A stretch of DNA of 64,000 nt from Sesamum alatum (Eukaryota > Streptophyta > Magnoliopsida > Lamiales > Pedaliaceae), in the NCBI GenBank assembly GCA_034509735.1, contig JACGWO010000012.1:6632367-6696366 (forward strand), given 5' to 3'. Both the position numbers and the translations under genes were made by a program. Below, in pieces: positions 10,517 through 22,647 of this stretch. Below the pieces are notes generated by a model. It saw nothing but the letters and a program-made list of their open reading frames with translations, had not been told where the DNA came from and did no database searches. How positions within the stretch are numbered: position 1 is the stretch's first letter; every line of letters begins with the position of its first letter.

Positions 10517-13500
10517 ATGGTTGGGTATAGTTTGCAACCTTTTGATGGCAAAACTGATTTTTTCATTTGGCAACAAAAAATGAAAGGTATTCTGATTCAG
10601 CAAAAGGTTTTCAAAGCTAGTGATGGAAAATATCTTGAAAATATTTCTGATGAAAAGAAACTTGAGAATGATGAATATGCTTATTCTTCGATTATCTTGA
10701 ATCTGTCTGATACTGTTCTTAGAAAGGTAGGAAAACAAGAAACTGCCAAAAACTTATGGGATAAATTAGAGGAGATATACACTGAGAATTCCCTACCTAG
10801 TAAACTGTTTCTGCTTAAAAAATTCTTTAGGTATAAGCTAGATCTTTCTAAGAACATAGAAGAGAATCTGAATGAATTCACTAAGCTGATTCAAGATATC
10901 AAGCTAACAGGAGATAAAAATATTGATGAATACTCCCCCATAGTACTCCTTAATGCTATTTCAGATACCTATAATGATGTAAAGACAGCAATAAAATATG
11001 GTAGGGATGAAGTTACCCTTGAAATTATTGTCAATGGTCTGAAGAGTAAAGAAATGGACATAAGAGCTAATAAACCCACTCAAACCCAAAATGAGGTTAA
11101 TTTCGTAAGGGGTAGGATGAAAAACAGGAATTCAGACAATAAGTTCAGAAAGCACAGTAAGGGAAAGGAAGAAAGAAGCAAAAGCAGGTCTAAATCTAGA
11201 TCAAAAGATGATAAATCTAGTAATGACAAGTTCAAAGAGAGAAAGTGCTATAACTGTGGTGGAAAGGGTCATTACATTAAGGACTGTAAAAAGCCTAAGA
11301 AAGACAAAAACTATAACAACAGTTATAATGAAGATGCTAATGTCACAACTGAAGAAAATGGTGAAGTATATGTTGTTTGTGATGTTAATAATGTGCAAAA
11401 CTCTGTGAGCATGAACGAATGGTTGATTGACTCAGGTTGCACTTTTCATATGAGTCCTTTTAAAGAAATCTTTACAAACTTTAGATCTAAAAAACTTGGT
11501 TTTGTATCCATGGCAAACGAAAAACTTTGTGAAATCAAATGTCTTGGTGACATCTCTGTGATCTTCAAAAATGGTTATAAGTTAACTATGAAAAATGTCA
11601 GATATGTTCCTGATTTGTGTCACAATCTGATTTCATGTGCTGCATTAGAGGAAGATGGTCTAGAGGGGAGATGGGGGAAATGTTTCATGAAAATTATGAA
11701 GGGATCTTTAAATGTTTTCAAAGCTGAAAAAAAAGGAACCTTTACATATGTTGTATGCAATATGATGTCTGTGCTGCCACTGTTTCTAACAAAGATAAAA
11801 CTGATTTATGGCACAAAAGGTTGGGTCATATAAGCTCCAAAGGGTTAAATCTTTTACACAAAAATGGCTTGCTCACCGACACAACAAGCAAGGTAGAGTT
11901 TTGTGATGACTGTGTTCTTGGTAAACATCATAAGGTCCAATTTCCTGTATCACCTTACCCTATTCCCTCATCATCATCATCCATACTTGATTATGTACAT
12001 GCCGATGTCTGGGGGCCAGCAAATGTTGCTACCCATGGTGGAAATAGGTACTTCCTGTCTGTGATTGATAATTATTCTAGAAAGGTGTTTGTATTCTTAA
12101 TGAAACAAAAGTCTGATGTTTTTGATAAGTTTAAAATCTGGAAAAGCTTGGTAGAAATCAGACTGGAAAGAAATTGAAAGCATTAAGAACAGACAATGAT
12201 CTTGAATTTTGTAATCAACAGTTCACAGATTTGTGTAATGAGTATGGTATAAAGAGACATAGAACCACACCATACACTCCTCAACAAAATAGTGTGGCTG
12301 AAAGAATGAACAGGACTTTACTGAATATGGTTAGATGTTTGTTAATCAGTTCTGGCTTGTCTAAGTCATTCTGGGGCGAAGCTGTTCTAACAGCTGCCCA
12401 TTTAATCAACAGATCACCGTATGTGCCTTTACTTGAAAACATTCATGAATCTGTATGGTCTAATATGCATGTTGACTTGTCCTCATTACGCATATTTGGG
12501 TGCTCTGCATTTGCTTTACAATCTGGTGATAAACTTGATCCCATGTCACAAAAGTGTGTATTCATTGACTACCCTGAAGGGGTGAAGGACTATAGATTAT
12601 GGGTAAGAAACCAACCAGGTTTTAAGGTCATAGTAAGTAGGGATGTAAAATTTAATGAAACTGAAATGTCTTGCCTTAGTGGTAATCCCATAACTGATAA
12701 AGACAAAGACATAGAGACCACCTTTAACAAGGTAGAGGTCCCCTATGAGGATAGCCCACCAATGAAAAACAACACAAATGAAGAAAATGTAAGTCCCCAG
12801 AATGATCTTCAGAATTATCAATTGGCTAGGGACAGAGAACGTAGAGAACACAGGCTTCCCTCTAAATTACAAGATTTTGAACTAGCCCTAAACATTGAAA
12901 ATTCTGAACCTAATACTTATGAGGAAGCATTAGAATCAAAAGACTCTAAGGAATGGCTCTTAGCCATGAAAGAGGAAATGAGATCCCTTAACAACAATAA
13001 AACATGGGAACTGGTGCCTAAACCTAGTAATTCCTCAGTTATAGACTGCAAATGGGTCTATAAGGTCAAACCAGAAAATGCTGCAAATAGATATAAGGCA
13101 AGACTTGTAACAAAAGGCTTTACACAGAAAGAGGGCATTGACTACACTGAAATTTTTGCCCATGTAGTAAAGTACACCACTGTTAGAACTATACTTGCTC
13201 TAGTTGCTCATTTTGACTGGGAATTAAAACAGATGGATGTTAAGACTGCTTTCTTGCATGGTGACTTGGAAGAAACTATTTACATGAAGCAACCTGTTGG
13301 TTTTGAAAATAAACAAAAGGCTAATCATGTATGTTTGTTAAAAAGGTCCCTATATGGCTTAAAGTAGTCCCCCAGGCAGTGGAATAAAAAGTTTAGTGCT
13401 TTCATGCATACTCTAAATTTCAAGCACAGTGCATATGACTATTGCTTGTATTTTAAACATGACAAGAATGTTCCTATTTTCATGTTGCTTTATGTTGATG

Positions 13501-14455
13501 ATATGCTCATAACTAGTCCAAGCACTGCTTTGATAAAAGAACTTCAAGAAAGTTTGAGTAAACAGTTTGACATGAAAGATTTGGGTAATGCCAAGAAAAT
13601 TCTTGGTATGAACATTGATAGGGACAGAAAGAAATCCTCATTTTTGTTGAATCAAAAATCTTACATTCTGTCTATGCTGAAAAAGTTTGCAATGACTGAT
13701 GCTAAAACTATCTCTGATCCACTAGCTGGTCACTTTCAATTAAACAAAGAACAAAGTCCAAAAACTGAATCGGAAATGAAACAAATGGAGAAAGTTCCTT
13801 TCTCCAATGCCATAGGATCAGTCATGCATTTGATGGTTTACACGCGCCCTGATATTGCATATGCTGTAAATTGTTTAAGCAGGTACATGTCAAACCCAGG
13901 AACCTATCACTGGAATGCCCTAAAGTGGATGTTACGGTATGTTAATGGTAGTGCAGACCTAGGGATTAATTTTTCAAAGTGTAATGATGGTGTGAACTTG
14001 GTAGGATACGTTGACTCTAATTATGCAAATGATAGGGATAGTAGAAAGTCAAAAACATCATATGTGTTTACCCTTTGTGGAGCATGCATAAGTTGAAAAT
14101 CTCAGCTTCAGCCCATTGTTGCTTTATCAACCACTGAAGCTGAGTACATTGCTACTATTAAGGCTTTCAAAGAAGCTATTTGGTTAAAAGGTTTAATAAA
14201 GGAAATTGGTTTTCTCAAAGAAAGAGTAACTCTATTTTCTGATAGTCAATCTGGGATTTAATTATGCAAAAATCCTGTTTTTCATGACAGAACAAAACAT
14301 ATTAATGTCAGGTATAATTTTATCAGGGATATTGTTGAAAAAGAAATTATTGATTTGGAAAAGATTAGATCTGAATCGAACCCCTCTGATATGGGTACTA
14401 AGTGCTTAACTGTTGATAAATTCAAGAACTGTCTCAGTATTCTTAATCTTGCTTA
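10517..14455 (+). pseudogene. Copia gag-pol polyprotein, interrupted
   Basis: Domains run in canonical Copia order. Gag: 10517-11250, ending in the CCHC knuckle CYNCGGKGHYIKDC. Aspartic protease: WLIDSGCTFHMSP near 11421-11459. GAG-pre-integrase: LWHKRLGHISSKGLNLL near 11800-11860. Integrase core: DYVHADVWGP, a TDND segment in which the usual glycine is aspartate, and VAERMN. Reverse transcriptase: [31 protein letters not shown]. RNase H: YVDSNYANDRDSRKSK and STTEAEYIA. Breaks: a frame change at about 11755-11833, another near 12174, a TAG at 13365, and stops near 14094 and 14260. No full polyprotein can be made, so the copy is non-autonomous, although the YVDD catalytic motif survives. Confidence 0.88.
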
Positions 14456-14810
14456 ACTGTTATTACTAACCCAATATTTGCATAGTCTGTTCTGTTTTGC
14501 AGGTACACTCAAAAAAAAAAAAAAAAAAGGCGATGATGAAATGCCAGATCCGGCCTTGGCCTTTGTTCCCCCTGCAGGTCTTGGTCCAAGGTAGAACATG
14601 TTGAATAAGTGGCCCATGACCCTTGGGAGGCCCAAAGCTCAAATAGCCCAGCAACCTTCAGTTTTGGATGGCCCAGAACTACACACTTGATACGGCCCAT
14701 TTACGGATCCGGCCCACTCATTACCCAACCCGAGAGCCCATACTATTTAAACCTACCCTAACTCTAATCTGGTCTGTGTCTCTCATTCTCACCTCTTCAT
14801 CTATCCGAGT

Positions 14811-14871
<61 letters not shown>

Positions 14872-14876
14872 CATCT
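14456..14876 (+). other. Unpaired segment between pol and 3' LTR, promoter-like
   Basis: This part of the element has no match beside the 5' LTR. It contains a run of about 17 A (near 14511-14528), several GGCCCA/GGCCCAT words (for example near 14610, 14630, 14674, 14694 and 14720), a TATTTAAA box near 14745 and a long CT tract. Those words together resemble a plant core promoter. It could be captured host sequence or an extended U3. Confidence 0.5.
14811..14866 (+). repeat. CT microsatellite
   Basis: An almost uninterrupted (TC)n tract of about 55 bp immediately before the paired part of the 3' LTR. It generates spurious Ser/Leu and Arg/Glu reading frames on the two strands. Confidence 0.9.
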
Positions 14877-15437
14877 TGAAGAGATGCCTCCTTAGCTTCC
14901 CCCCCCCCTCTGCCGTTTTCCAATGGCCTCGGAAAACGGCTGCACCGCCACCATACCTCTCCAAACCGCCATCTCCACCTTCTATAAAAGGAACCCTCAC
15001 CCTCTGTGGGAAATAACCTGAATATCTCTGTGATTCCCCTTCTTCCCTAATCTTCTCAGTGATACAACCTTTGTGAGCCCTTTGCCTTTGTGACCTTTGT
15101 GGTGCTTCGTGGTCCTTTGTGGTTCTCTGTGGTCTTGAGTGGTTCGCCTCTTTGTGAGGACTTATCCTTGTGCAGAAGGGTTTAGAGGAAGCCTATGTGG
15201 CTCTCCCCTGAACTCCTTTCTGGTGCAACCGGCCGAAGGGTGCCGGCCTTGTGGCTGTGAGCAGCCCCCCTCACCGGATCTGGCTCTCTAAGCCTACATT
15301 CAGTATTTTCATTCTATAGGTTAAGTTCCCCCTTTTATTAATCTGTAATTTGTGGGTATCTGCAACCTTTTCCCCGCCTGTAATTTTAAAATTTGTTATA
15401 TGTCAATTCGATCCACCGGTGGTGAATACACCCAACA
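14877..15437 (+). repeat. 3' LTR of the Copia element (5' boundary uncertain)
   Basis: Pairs with 9537-10095 over its whole length and ends ACCCAACA against the ATTCC duplication. Its 5' start is unclear: the 5' LTR begins 12 bases further out with TGAAGTTACCC, which is missing here and replaced by TC repeat. Either the start was altered after insertion or the true 3' LTR begins further left. Confidence 0.75.
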
Positions 15438-15926
15438 ATTCCAACAAAAGTATTTAAATAAAAAAATTAAATATGTTTAAACCACAATTGTGTGCAGAAC
15501 TCATACCAGGATCATGTTCAGGAGCTTCTTTTGAAATTACGCCCCTTCTTTGTAAAATGTTAAGGTTGATAGGGTATTTTTATAGACTTTAATAGCAGTC
15601 ACTAGTTTGTTGTATTATGGATTATTGGCTTAGAAAATGGTATGGAATAATCATGAATTTGAGAAAACAAAATTTGTATTATTGCAGGTGACAACCTTAA
15701 TTGAGTTCAGTTATTATTTGATTCAAACTCTAAATCCATAATGAAGTAAGCTACCACTTCCATTCGACAGTCCCTTTTTTTGTCCACTTATCATTTTGTG
15801 ACTTGTCTTTTATCTCTACTGTTTGATAATTTTCTTTTATGAAACTGTTTTGGCAGGTTAATTTAAAATATCGTCGCTTCTGCACATAATTTTAAAAACA
15901 ATAAATTTATTGTTTACAGTATAGCC

Positions 15927-16560
15927 ATGACAAGACTTAATGGCACAGAATTTGATGACCTGTTAAATGTGACTGATTCAACTGACCACTTTTCAAAACT
16001 CCTATCAGTATTGGTGCACTTCTACCAAGTTGAACATCGATGCTTTAGATTTGAGGTCAATGAAACTTTAGAATGATGACCCAAAAGTAGAAAGAAGGGC
16101 AATAATAATACCTATCACTCTCAGGGATGTATTGAGGATAACCGGTTTACCAATAGATGGTAAACCGATTATTGAAGACTTAAAAGGTGTTGATTTTGCT
16201 ACTTTGTGCAATGAATTACTTGGAACCTATTCTTCCATAGTAAGAGAGAATCAAGCTAGGGTCAAGCCAAGGGTCAAATTGAGACATGTGTTTCTCTATC
16301 CTTGCTATACAAAATACTTGGCAACAAACAGAAGACGAAATTAGTGAGCCATGGGAGTTTGCTCGCTACCTCCGTGCCTTAGTCCTTTACGTTATTGGGT
16401 CTATTATATTGCTCTGGAATCCTCAGAAACTAAATTGTTATTTCTTGCCATTTTTGGGGGACATTGACAAGATAAAAGATTATGCCTAGGGTGTAACGAT
16501 GCTGACAACTATCCACTAGGCGTTGGAGAATGTTAATCCTAATTTTAAAACTGAGAATAA
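15927..16560 (+). pseudogene. PMD (MAIN-like) fragment, left arm
   Basis: Degenerate coding sequence of the plant mobile domain, found in MAIN-like proteins and in some Mutator/Gypsy-derived genes. Recognisable pieces are TLRDVLRITGLPIDGKPI (about 16114-16167), a CNELLG segment, and FARYLRALVLYVIGSIIL followed by FLGDIDKIKDYA; the last corresponds to the typical YLLYLLG..LRDLDEI.YSWG block. A TGA near 16075 and a TAG after KDYA interrupt it. An intron-like break follows at about 16600. Confidence 0.7.
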
Positions 16561-17260
16561 ACTTCAGAGAAATATAGTTTGCAATGCTCATTTTCTGATG
16601 GTAAGTTTAACTTTTATTTATATAGTAGTACTTTTTCTCTTTATATCATGTTGTTTAACAATTTTATTTTTTCCATTCTTGTAGATGGTTATATTGGAGT
16701 ATATTCCGCAAGTTGCATCTCTTGTCCTCCATAACTGTAATAACATAAGTGTCGTCGTTGTGGAACAGGACAAGGCTGATCGTTCAATTGAGTTTCATAT
16801 CTTTAAGGGCTGACACAAGAACCTGCTTAAGCCCTTAAGGAGCATATTTCTTGTAAAAAAAAAAAAATTGAATCTTGGAAACAATTCATTTACCTGATCT
16901 AATGAAAAAGTACAAAAAAAATATTTCCGCAATTCAATTATTTTTGTAAGATATCTGTTGCTCGAGGGCTTAAACAGGTACTTGTGTCAGCACTTAAAAA
17001 TAGAAAATTCAATTGGACGATTAGCTTTATCATATTCCACAACAGACACTTATGTTATACAGTTATGGAGGACAGGAGATGCAGTTTGTAAAATATACTC
17101 CAATATAACCATCTACAAGAAATGAAAAAATAAAATTGTTATACGATATGATATAAAGAGAAAAACTACTTCTATACAAATAAAAGTTAATTTTACCATC
17201 AAAAAATGTGCATTGCAAACTATACTTGTATGAGATATATTCTCATGTTTAAAATTAAAA

Positions 17261-17871
17261 TTAACATTTTCCAAAGCCCCGGTGGACAGTTACCAACATA
17301 GTTGCACCCCAGGCATAATTTTTTATCTCGTCAATGTCCCTCAAAAATAGAAAAAAAAAACAATTTACCTTTTGAGAATTCGAGGGCACTATAACAGACC
17401 TAATAACGTAAAGGACTAAAGTACGGAAGTAGCAAGCAAACTCCTCTGACTCACTAATTTCATCTTTTGTCTTGTTGCCAAATTTTTCGCGTAGCAAGAA
17501 CAGAGAAATACATGCCTTGACTAGATACTTGACTTGATTCTAGGCCTGATTCATTTTTACTATGAAAGAATTGGTCCCAAATAATTCATCGCACAAAGTC
17601 ACAAAATCAATACCTTTTTAAGTATTCAATAACCGATTAACCATTTATTGGTGAATCAATTATCTTTAATACATGAGAGTGATAGGGAATCTTATTGCTC
17701 TCTTTCTATTTCTCGGTTATCATCCTCTAAAGTTTCATTAACTTCAAATCTACAGCAACAACATTCAACTTGGTAGAAGTACATCAATACTGATAGGAGT
17801 TTTGAAAAATGATAAGTTGAATCAGTCACACTTAACATGTTACCAAAACCTATGCCTTTAAATCTTATCAT
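17261..17871 (-). pseudogene. PMD (MAIN-like) fragment, right arm
   Basis: The mirror copy of the left-arm fragment, read on the minus strand from an ATG at 17871. The best-preserved part is 17497-17261 (FACYFRTLVLYVIRSVIV, then FLRDIDEIKNYAWGATML), which here keeps the YAWG block that is broken by a stop in the left arm. Elsewhere it carries its own lesions, so neither arm encodes a full protein. Confidence 0.7.
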
Positions 17872-18238
17872 GGTTGTACTGTAAACAATATATTCATTAT
17901 TTTCAAATTCTATGTAGAGTCGACAATATTGTAAATTTACCTACCAAAACTGTTTTCAGAAAGAAAATTATCAAATTATGAAGACAAAAGACAAGTCACA
18001 AAAGATAAGTGGATAAAAAAAAGGACTATTCGAATAAAAGTGGTAGCTTACTCGGTCATTGATTTAGAATTTGAATCAAACAATAATTGAATTCAATTAG
18101 AATTGTTAACTGCAATAATACAAAAATTATTTCCTCAAATTCATGATTATTCAAGACTATTTTCGAAAGCGATAATACAAAGTACAGCAAATTTGTGACT
18201 ATTACTAAGGGCTATAGAAGAACCTTATTAACCATACT

Positions 18239-18326
18239 TTATGGATTCTTGAAGACATGGCTGAAAACGACAACATTGGTCGTCGAATCGGAGGGCGAAC
18301 CATCACAACAATCTTGACAATTCAGG
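18239..18326 (-). other. Putative second exon of a minus-strand transcript entering the hairpin
   Basis: Bounded by an acceptor TTTGCAG at about 18327-18333 on the minus strand. It contains an ATG-led frame (MVRPPIRRPMLSFSAMSSRI...) of about 33 codons that runs into the right arm of the inverted repeat. I recognise no product. It matters because it connects the promoter-like sequence at 18791-18940 to the hairpin arms. Confidence 0.35.
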
Positions 18327-18790
18327 CTGCAAATTTTTTCAGAATATAAGAAAAACAAAAATGTAAACACAAATGTATTAAAGAATAAATAAATAAATAA
18401 AGTGAAAATATTTATGAATTTTAAAAGTAACAATGAGAAATTAAAGATTATGATACTAAAGCATGATTGTAATTTATAGGAGATTGGATTTAAAAAATAT
18501 AAGACGAATATGATTATCATTTTTCATAATTCCAATAATCAAATTATTAGTTTGATACCACTATATAAAACAAAATAAAAATATAATAAGTAATGGAGAA
18601 CAGAAAAAAAACAGACAGAAATAGAACAGCAAAAGATTAATGTCGTAACCATGAAATGAAAGAATTAACAATCCATCAACAAACATGCTTATGTTTAACT
18701 AGCTGTAATAAGAAAGAAAAACAACAAAAATGCTTAAGTTTAACTAACTGTAATAACTGGGAATCACTTTCTCAGGCCACATGAACTCAC

Positions 18791-18940
18791 CTCCGGCCGG
18801 CAAATACTCGCCGGAAAACCAAGAAAGTATGTTGCCGGAGACTGACGAACAAGATGATCAGGAGTGGGGGAAGTGTGTTTTTGGAAGGCTGACAGAAATG
18901 TGATTGGTGAGGAGGGAGAAGAAAGTGTCTCTTTTATAAT
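18791..18940 (-). promoter_or_regulatory. TATA box and leader exon pointing into the PMD hairpin
   Basis: On the minus strand a TATAAAAG box (18938-18931) is followed by a C/T-rich leader without ATG and then a strong donor, CCGGAG/GTGAGT (exon end 18791). This looks like the core promoter and untranslated first exon of a real gene whose body is now the inverted duplication. Confidence 0.45.
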
Positions 18941-20340
18941 TGCTGAGGCTTTCGAAGTTCTTCAATAATTATTGATTTTCAAAGAAAACTTTTGATTTTC
19001 CCATGCGAGTTGCATGTTGAAAATTGTACTATTTTAATATCTTGTTTGACTCTCTCAATTAAGAAGCACAACGAGCTCATTTCGTTAGTTTTTCTTTGAT
19101 TTTCATCCACTTTTTATAGTGAATTGATCAAAATATTTTTTTAATTGTGAATTATATTTTTTTATGTATATATATATTTTTGGAAACTTATATTTCGTTA
19201 GTTTTCCTTTGGCTTAGGGTACATTTTTCTCCGGAAATTATTGCATTTCGGCAGCTTTTTTTTCAAGTTCTGAATCCACCTTCAAATATTGGAAACCAGT
19301 TGTAGGCAGCTGCAGGGTAAAATACACTTTTTTTTTTTTTTTTTTTGTTATTTGGAGGTAAAATACACTTTTCACCAATGATTTATGCATAAAATGTATT
19401 TACCTCTTTAAAACTATAAAATATAATAAAATACTCTCTTATAATATGCATTAATTTTTTATAATGAAAATGTTGTTATTATTTACACCCCTAAAAATAT
19501 ATCTATTTCAATCGTTTCCCTAAAACATAATTTGAATTATTATAAAAATATATTTAACATACTACCAAAAATTTATGATTTTAATAATTAATATAGAATT
19601 TGTATAAATTCTATAAGTTTACAATCCTTATATTTTTACATAACTGTTCAAAAATTTACATAATTTTTTGCTTGTATTGTTATATATATTGAACTTTTTT
19701 AAATATAAATTATCAATAAAATTTAAAAATATTACATCGAACATATATATACACAATAAAGTATGCAAATTTATAATATAATTAATCTATAATATTCTAC
19801 AATTTTTAAGTAATAATATGATATATTTTAATTATGTGTACATGTATGTGAAAAAAACAATTTATATAACATACTTTTGGATAAAATTATCTTTATTATG
19901 TATTTACACATATTTGCATGCATTTTTTTAATCATAAATAATATATTTTGTAAAATATATTTGCATATATTACGCTTGTAAATATTTTTTGTATTACATA
20001 ATTTATAAAAAAAAACTATAGATTTTAAATATTATTTTTTATATAAAATTTTGAATAAAATTTTAAATTATTAAAAATAGTTGGGGAGTAATAAAATATA
20101 CTTTTATGGAGTAAATGGAAAGTATATGATATAAGTGAGAAACGCATTTTTATCCTGTCAATACTAAATTATTTTGTTAGGTAGATTTTGGTTACTTTTT
20201 ATATTTTAAAGGATTAAATGCACTACATGTATAGTTTAAGTGTGCAAAACGTATTTAATCGCGCCAATATGCATTCTTTAGAATAGGCACCTGAATCATC
20301 CCGCTTTAATATGCCGAGACCCATTAAATTGCATTTTATA
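18941..20340. other. AT-rich spacer
   Basis: Very AT-rich with T runs (about 19330-19347). The ends near 19314 (CAGGGTAAAATACAC) and 20160 (reverse complement CAGGATAAAAATGCG) look weakly like inverted termini of another MITE, but no target duplication was found. No gene seen. Confidence 0.4.
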
Positions 20341-20349
20341 TACTTTTTA

Positions 20350-21550
20350 GGGATAATTATATAAACTCCCCATGTATTTTCGTGTATCTGCAAAAAATCT
20401 CTTTATATTTTAAAAATATGCAAAAGACCCTCTCGTATTTTGTAAAATACTATGCAAAAGCCATTTTCTGTTAGTTTCGGACGGAAAGTGGGTTACACAC
20501 GCGATTTGCGCGAAAATGCATCTTTTCTAAATTTTTTTCTTACATTTTCTGATCTAAAATGACCTAAAATATCCTTCTTTTGTCTTATTTGAATTATTGT
20601 TTTTTGAACTTATTTTTTGACTTTTATTTTAAGTTTTTCCTTTAATGTTATTTAGATTAATTGTATTTTAATAAATTATTAAAAATATTAACTAAATATT
20701 AAAATACTTAATAAGTATATAAAGTTTTTATATTTTTAATACTTAATAATTTTATATTTTCGATAAGTATATTTAATAAGTATATATTTTGAATATTTAT
20801 TAAGTATACAAAATTAATATTTTAATATAAATATATATTTTTAGTATTTAATAAGTATATAAAATTAATATTTAATAAATTTATATTTTTAAAAATAAAT
20901 TATTTTCAGTTCCCACTCCCATTTTTTTTTTTCTTTTTACCGGAGCCACCACCACCACTGACGGCGGTCGCCCAGTGAAGTGGAGACCGTCGTTGTGCCA
21001 TCTGAAGGTCACCGCGCCGCGCCGTCGCCCCTTTCAGATCTGGGCGACGATGATCGCCCAGAGAAGTGGGCGACCGACGTCGCCTACATCTGAAGGGGGC
21101 GACCGCAAGGTCGTCCCCTTCAGACTCTCTGATGGTGACGGCGACGGCGCCCACTTCTAGGCGACGTTGCCGTCGTCGAAAGCCTGGGAGGTGCGCCGTC
21201 TCCGCCCACAGAGGCGGCGACCGCCCCTAATTTTTTATAATATATATTATATTTATATATAATGTAATATTATATATACATATACATATGATTATATATA
21301 TAACTAAAAGTATATTTTAAATTTTTAAAATTTGGACCGTTCATTTTATATTTATTGAAGATCAATGGTTGTTGTAACAAGGGCATAACGGGTAATATAG
21401 GATAATTTTTAACGCCGTTAAGTACAACTGACGGAAGGGAAGAATTTGCAGTATTTTACAAAATATAGGAAATTTTTTGCATATTTTTAAAATACAAGAG
21501 GGTTTTTGCAGATAAACAAAAACACATGGGGGATTTTATATAATTATCCC
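20350..21550. mobile_element. Mutator-like non-autonomous element with GC-rich core
   Basis: Terminal inverted repeats of about 130 bp: GGGATAATTATATAAACTCC at the left, the reverse complement of the right end. Flanking 9-mers TACTTTTTA (20341-20349) and TACTTTTAC (21551-21559) agree at 7 positions. The 1.2-kb body is AT-rich except for an internal GC-rich block at 20939-21232. No transposase. Confidence 0.65.
20939..21232. other. GC-rich block inside the Mutator-like element
   Basis: About 290 bp rich in CGACG, GGCGAC and CGCCC words inside strongly AT-rich DNA. Both strands have short open frames (20906-21154 -, 20975-21160 +), but no domain is recognisable. It may be a captured host fragment of the Pack-MULE kind, or a family-specific core. 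Confidence 0.5.
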
Positions 21551-21760
21551 TACTTTTACTTATAAATAAGAAATATACAAAATTTAATATTATTAATAGC
21601 AGAAGATCCTGATGTATATATATACATCATTTGAAGTGTAAGTAAGGTTTTGAAGTTAATTATGTAGTTCCTTGTTTGATTATATAACTTCGGCTTTTTG
21701 GTGAAAATGATTGTCATGAATGGGTATTGCAATAGCAATAATCCATGGTGAATTAATGTA

Positions 21761-22647
21761 CAGTAAAATCTCTATAAATTAATAATTTTAGGATCATGAA
21801 ATTTTATTAATTTAGAGAGATATTAATATATTGTTAAATTAATATTTTATTAATTAAAAGAGAGATTTTTTAAATTCAACAAATTTAGTACTTATGTATT
21901 GAAAATAAATGAATTTATATATGTTTCATTGATTATATTCATGCATCAACCAATTTTTTGTAATTAATTAAGTATATTCATGTATAGTACCAATTCATTG
22001 TATACAATTAATTATTATATTTATGGACGCATGTATCAATTCATTGGAATTACTTAAAAATACATGTTTATATTAATTCGTTGCACTTAAATAACTATTA
22101 TAGCCAATTAAATATATTCATGCATGATGAATCAAACGTATACTATATAAATCTCAATATAGAAATAAAATAATTCATAACACCCAATCATGTCTTCTCA
22201 TCTAAAAGGCATTGCAAAATCATCAATGAATGATCAAATACGTAAAGCGTTATGTAAGTATAAGAGAGACCATCCCACATGCACTCAAAAAGATTTACAA
22301 GAGGGGTTGATGAAAAAAACGTTTGAAAGTTAGTCAAGGTACAATATTAAACACTCTCAAGAGATCATCATAGTACCTTTCAGCCAACTTTGAGAAGGGT
22401 GGGGATATTAAGCAACATAAATTGGCGAAATATTCAAATATTGTATTTATAATTGTAATATTTATGAATTAATAATTTAGAATTTTAATGGGAGCTAGTA
22501 TTTATAAAGGGATTTTTCGAAAAATTATTATCTTATCATCTTATCGAATTTGATGATTTTTTACAAAAGCCCAAGTCGGACCGAAAGATTTTATTATTTT
22601 AGAAAATTTATTAATTTATATGGTATTAATTTATAGAGGTTTTATTG
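21761..22647. mobile_element. Pogo/Lemi-like (Tc1-mariner) element
   Basis: The ends CAGTAAAATCTCTATAAATT and, in reverse complement, CAATAAAACCTCTATAAATT match the well-known plant pogo-type (Emigrant/Lemi) termini. They are flanked by the TA target duplication (21759-21760, 22648-22649). About 890 bp long; inside is a fragment of transposase. Confidence 0.85.
22190..22440 (+). pseudogene. Pogo-type transposase N-terminus (CENP-B helix-turn-helix)
   Basis: From an ATG at 22190 the frame reads a CENP-B-type DNA-binding domain (IRKALCKYKRDHPTCTQKDL). A frameshift follows, and then in another frame KVSQGTILNTLKRSS and, beyond a stop, YLSANFEKGG. This is the first helix-turn-helix of a pogo/Lemi transposase; the catalytic DDE domain is absent. 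It shows that the element derives from an autonomous pogo transposon. Confidence 0.75.

Larger units (their letters stand above)
9520..15442 (+). mobile_element. Copia LTR retrotransposon, full length but defective
   Basis: A complete element in plus orientation: 5' LTR, PBS, gag-pol remnant, 3' LTR. It is flanked by the 5-bp duplication ATTCC at 9520-9524 and 15438-15442, directly against TG and CA ends. By eye the paired LTR parts differ at roughly 20 of 550 positions, so the insertion is fairly recent, yet the pol frame is interrupted several times. The two LTRs differ at their 5' ends (see the 3' LTR entry). Confidence 0.85.
15557..18238. repeat. Large inverted duplication of a PMD gene fragment
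   Basis: The left arm (about 15557-16885) and right arm (about 16913-18238) are reverse complements over about 1.33 kb, with a spacer of only about 27 bp. By eye they agree at roughly 85-90% of positions with a few small indels; for example, both contain TCAAAACTCCTATCAGTATT and GGTTATATTGGAGTATATT. Each arm carries the same plant-mobile-domain (PMD) remnant. Transcription through both arms would give a long imperfect hairpin RNA. Confidence 0.85.

Noticed and set aside
14668..15000. Ser/Leu-rich (+) and Arg/Glu-rich (-) frames
   Set aside because: Products of the CT microsatellite and LTR sequence of the Copia element.
19314..20160. Possible further MITE
   Set aside because: Only about 15 bases of imperfect inverted similarity and no target duplication; left as spacer.
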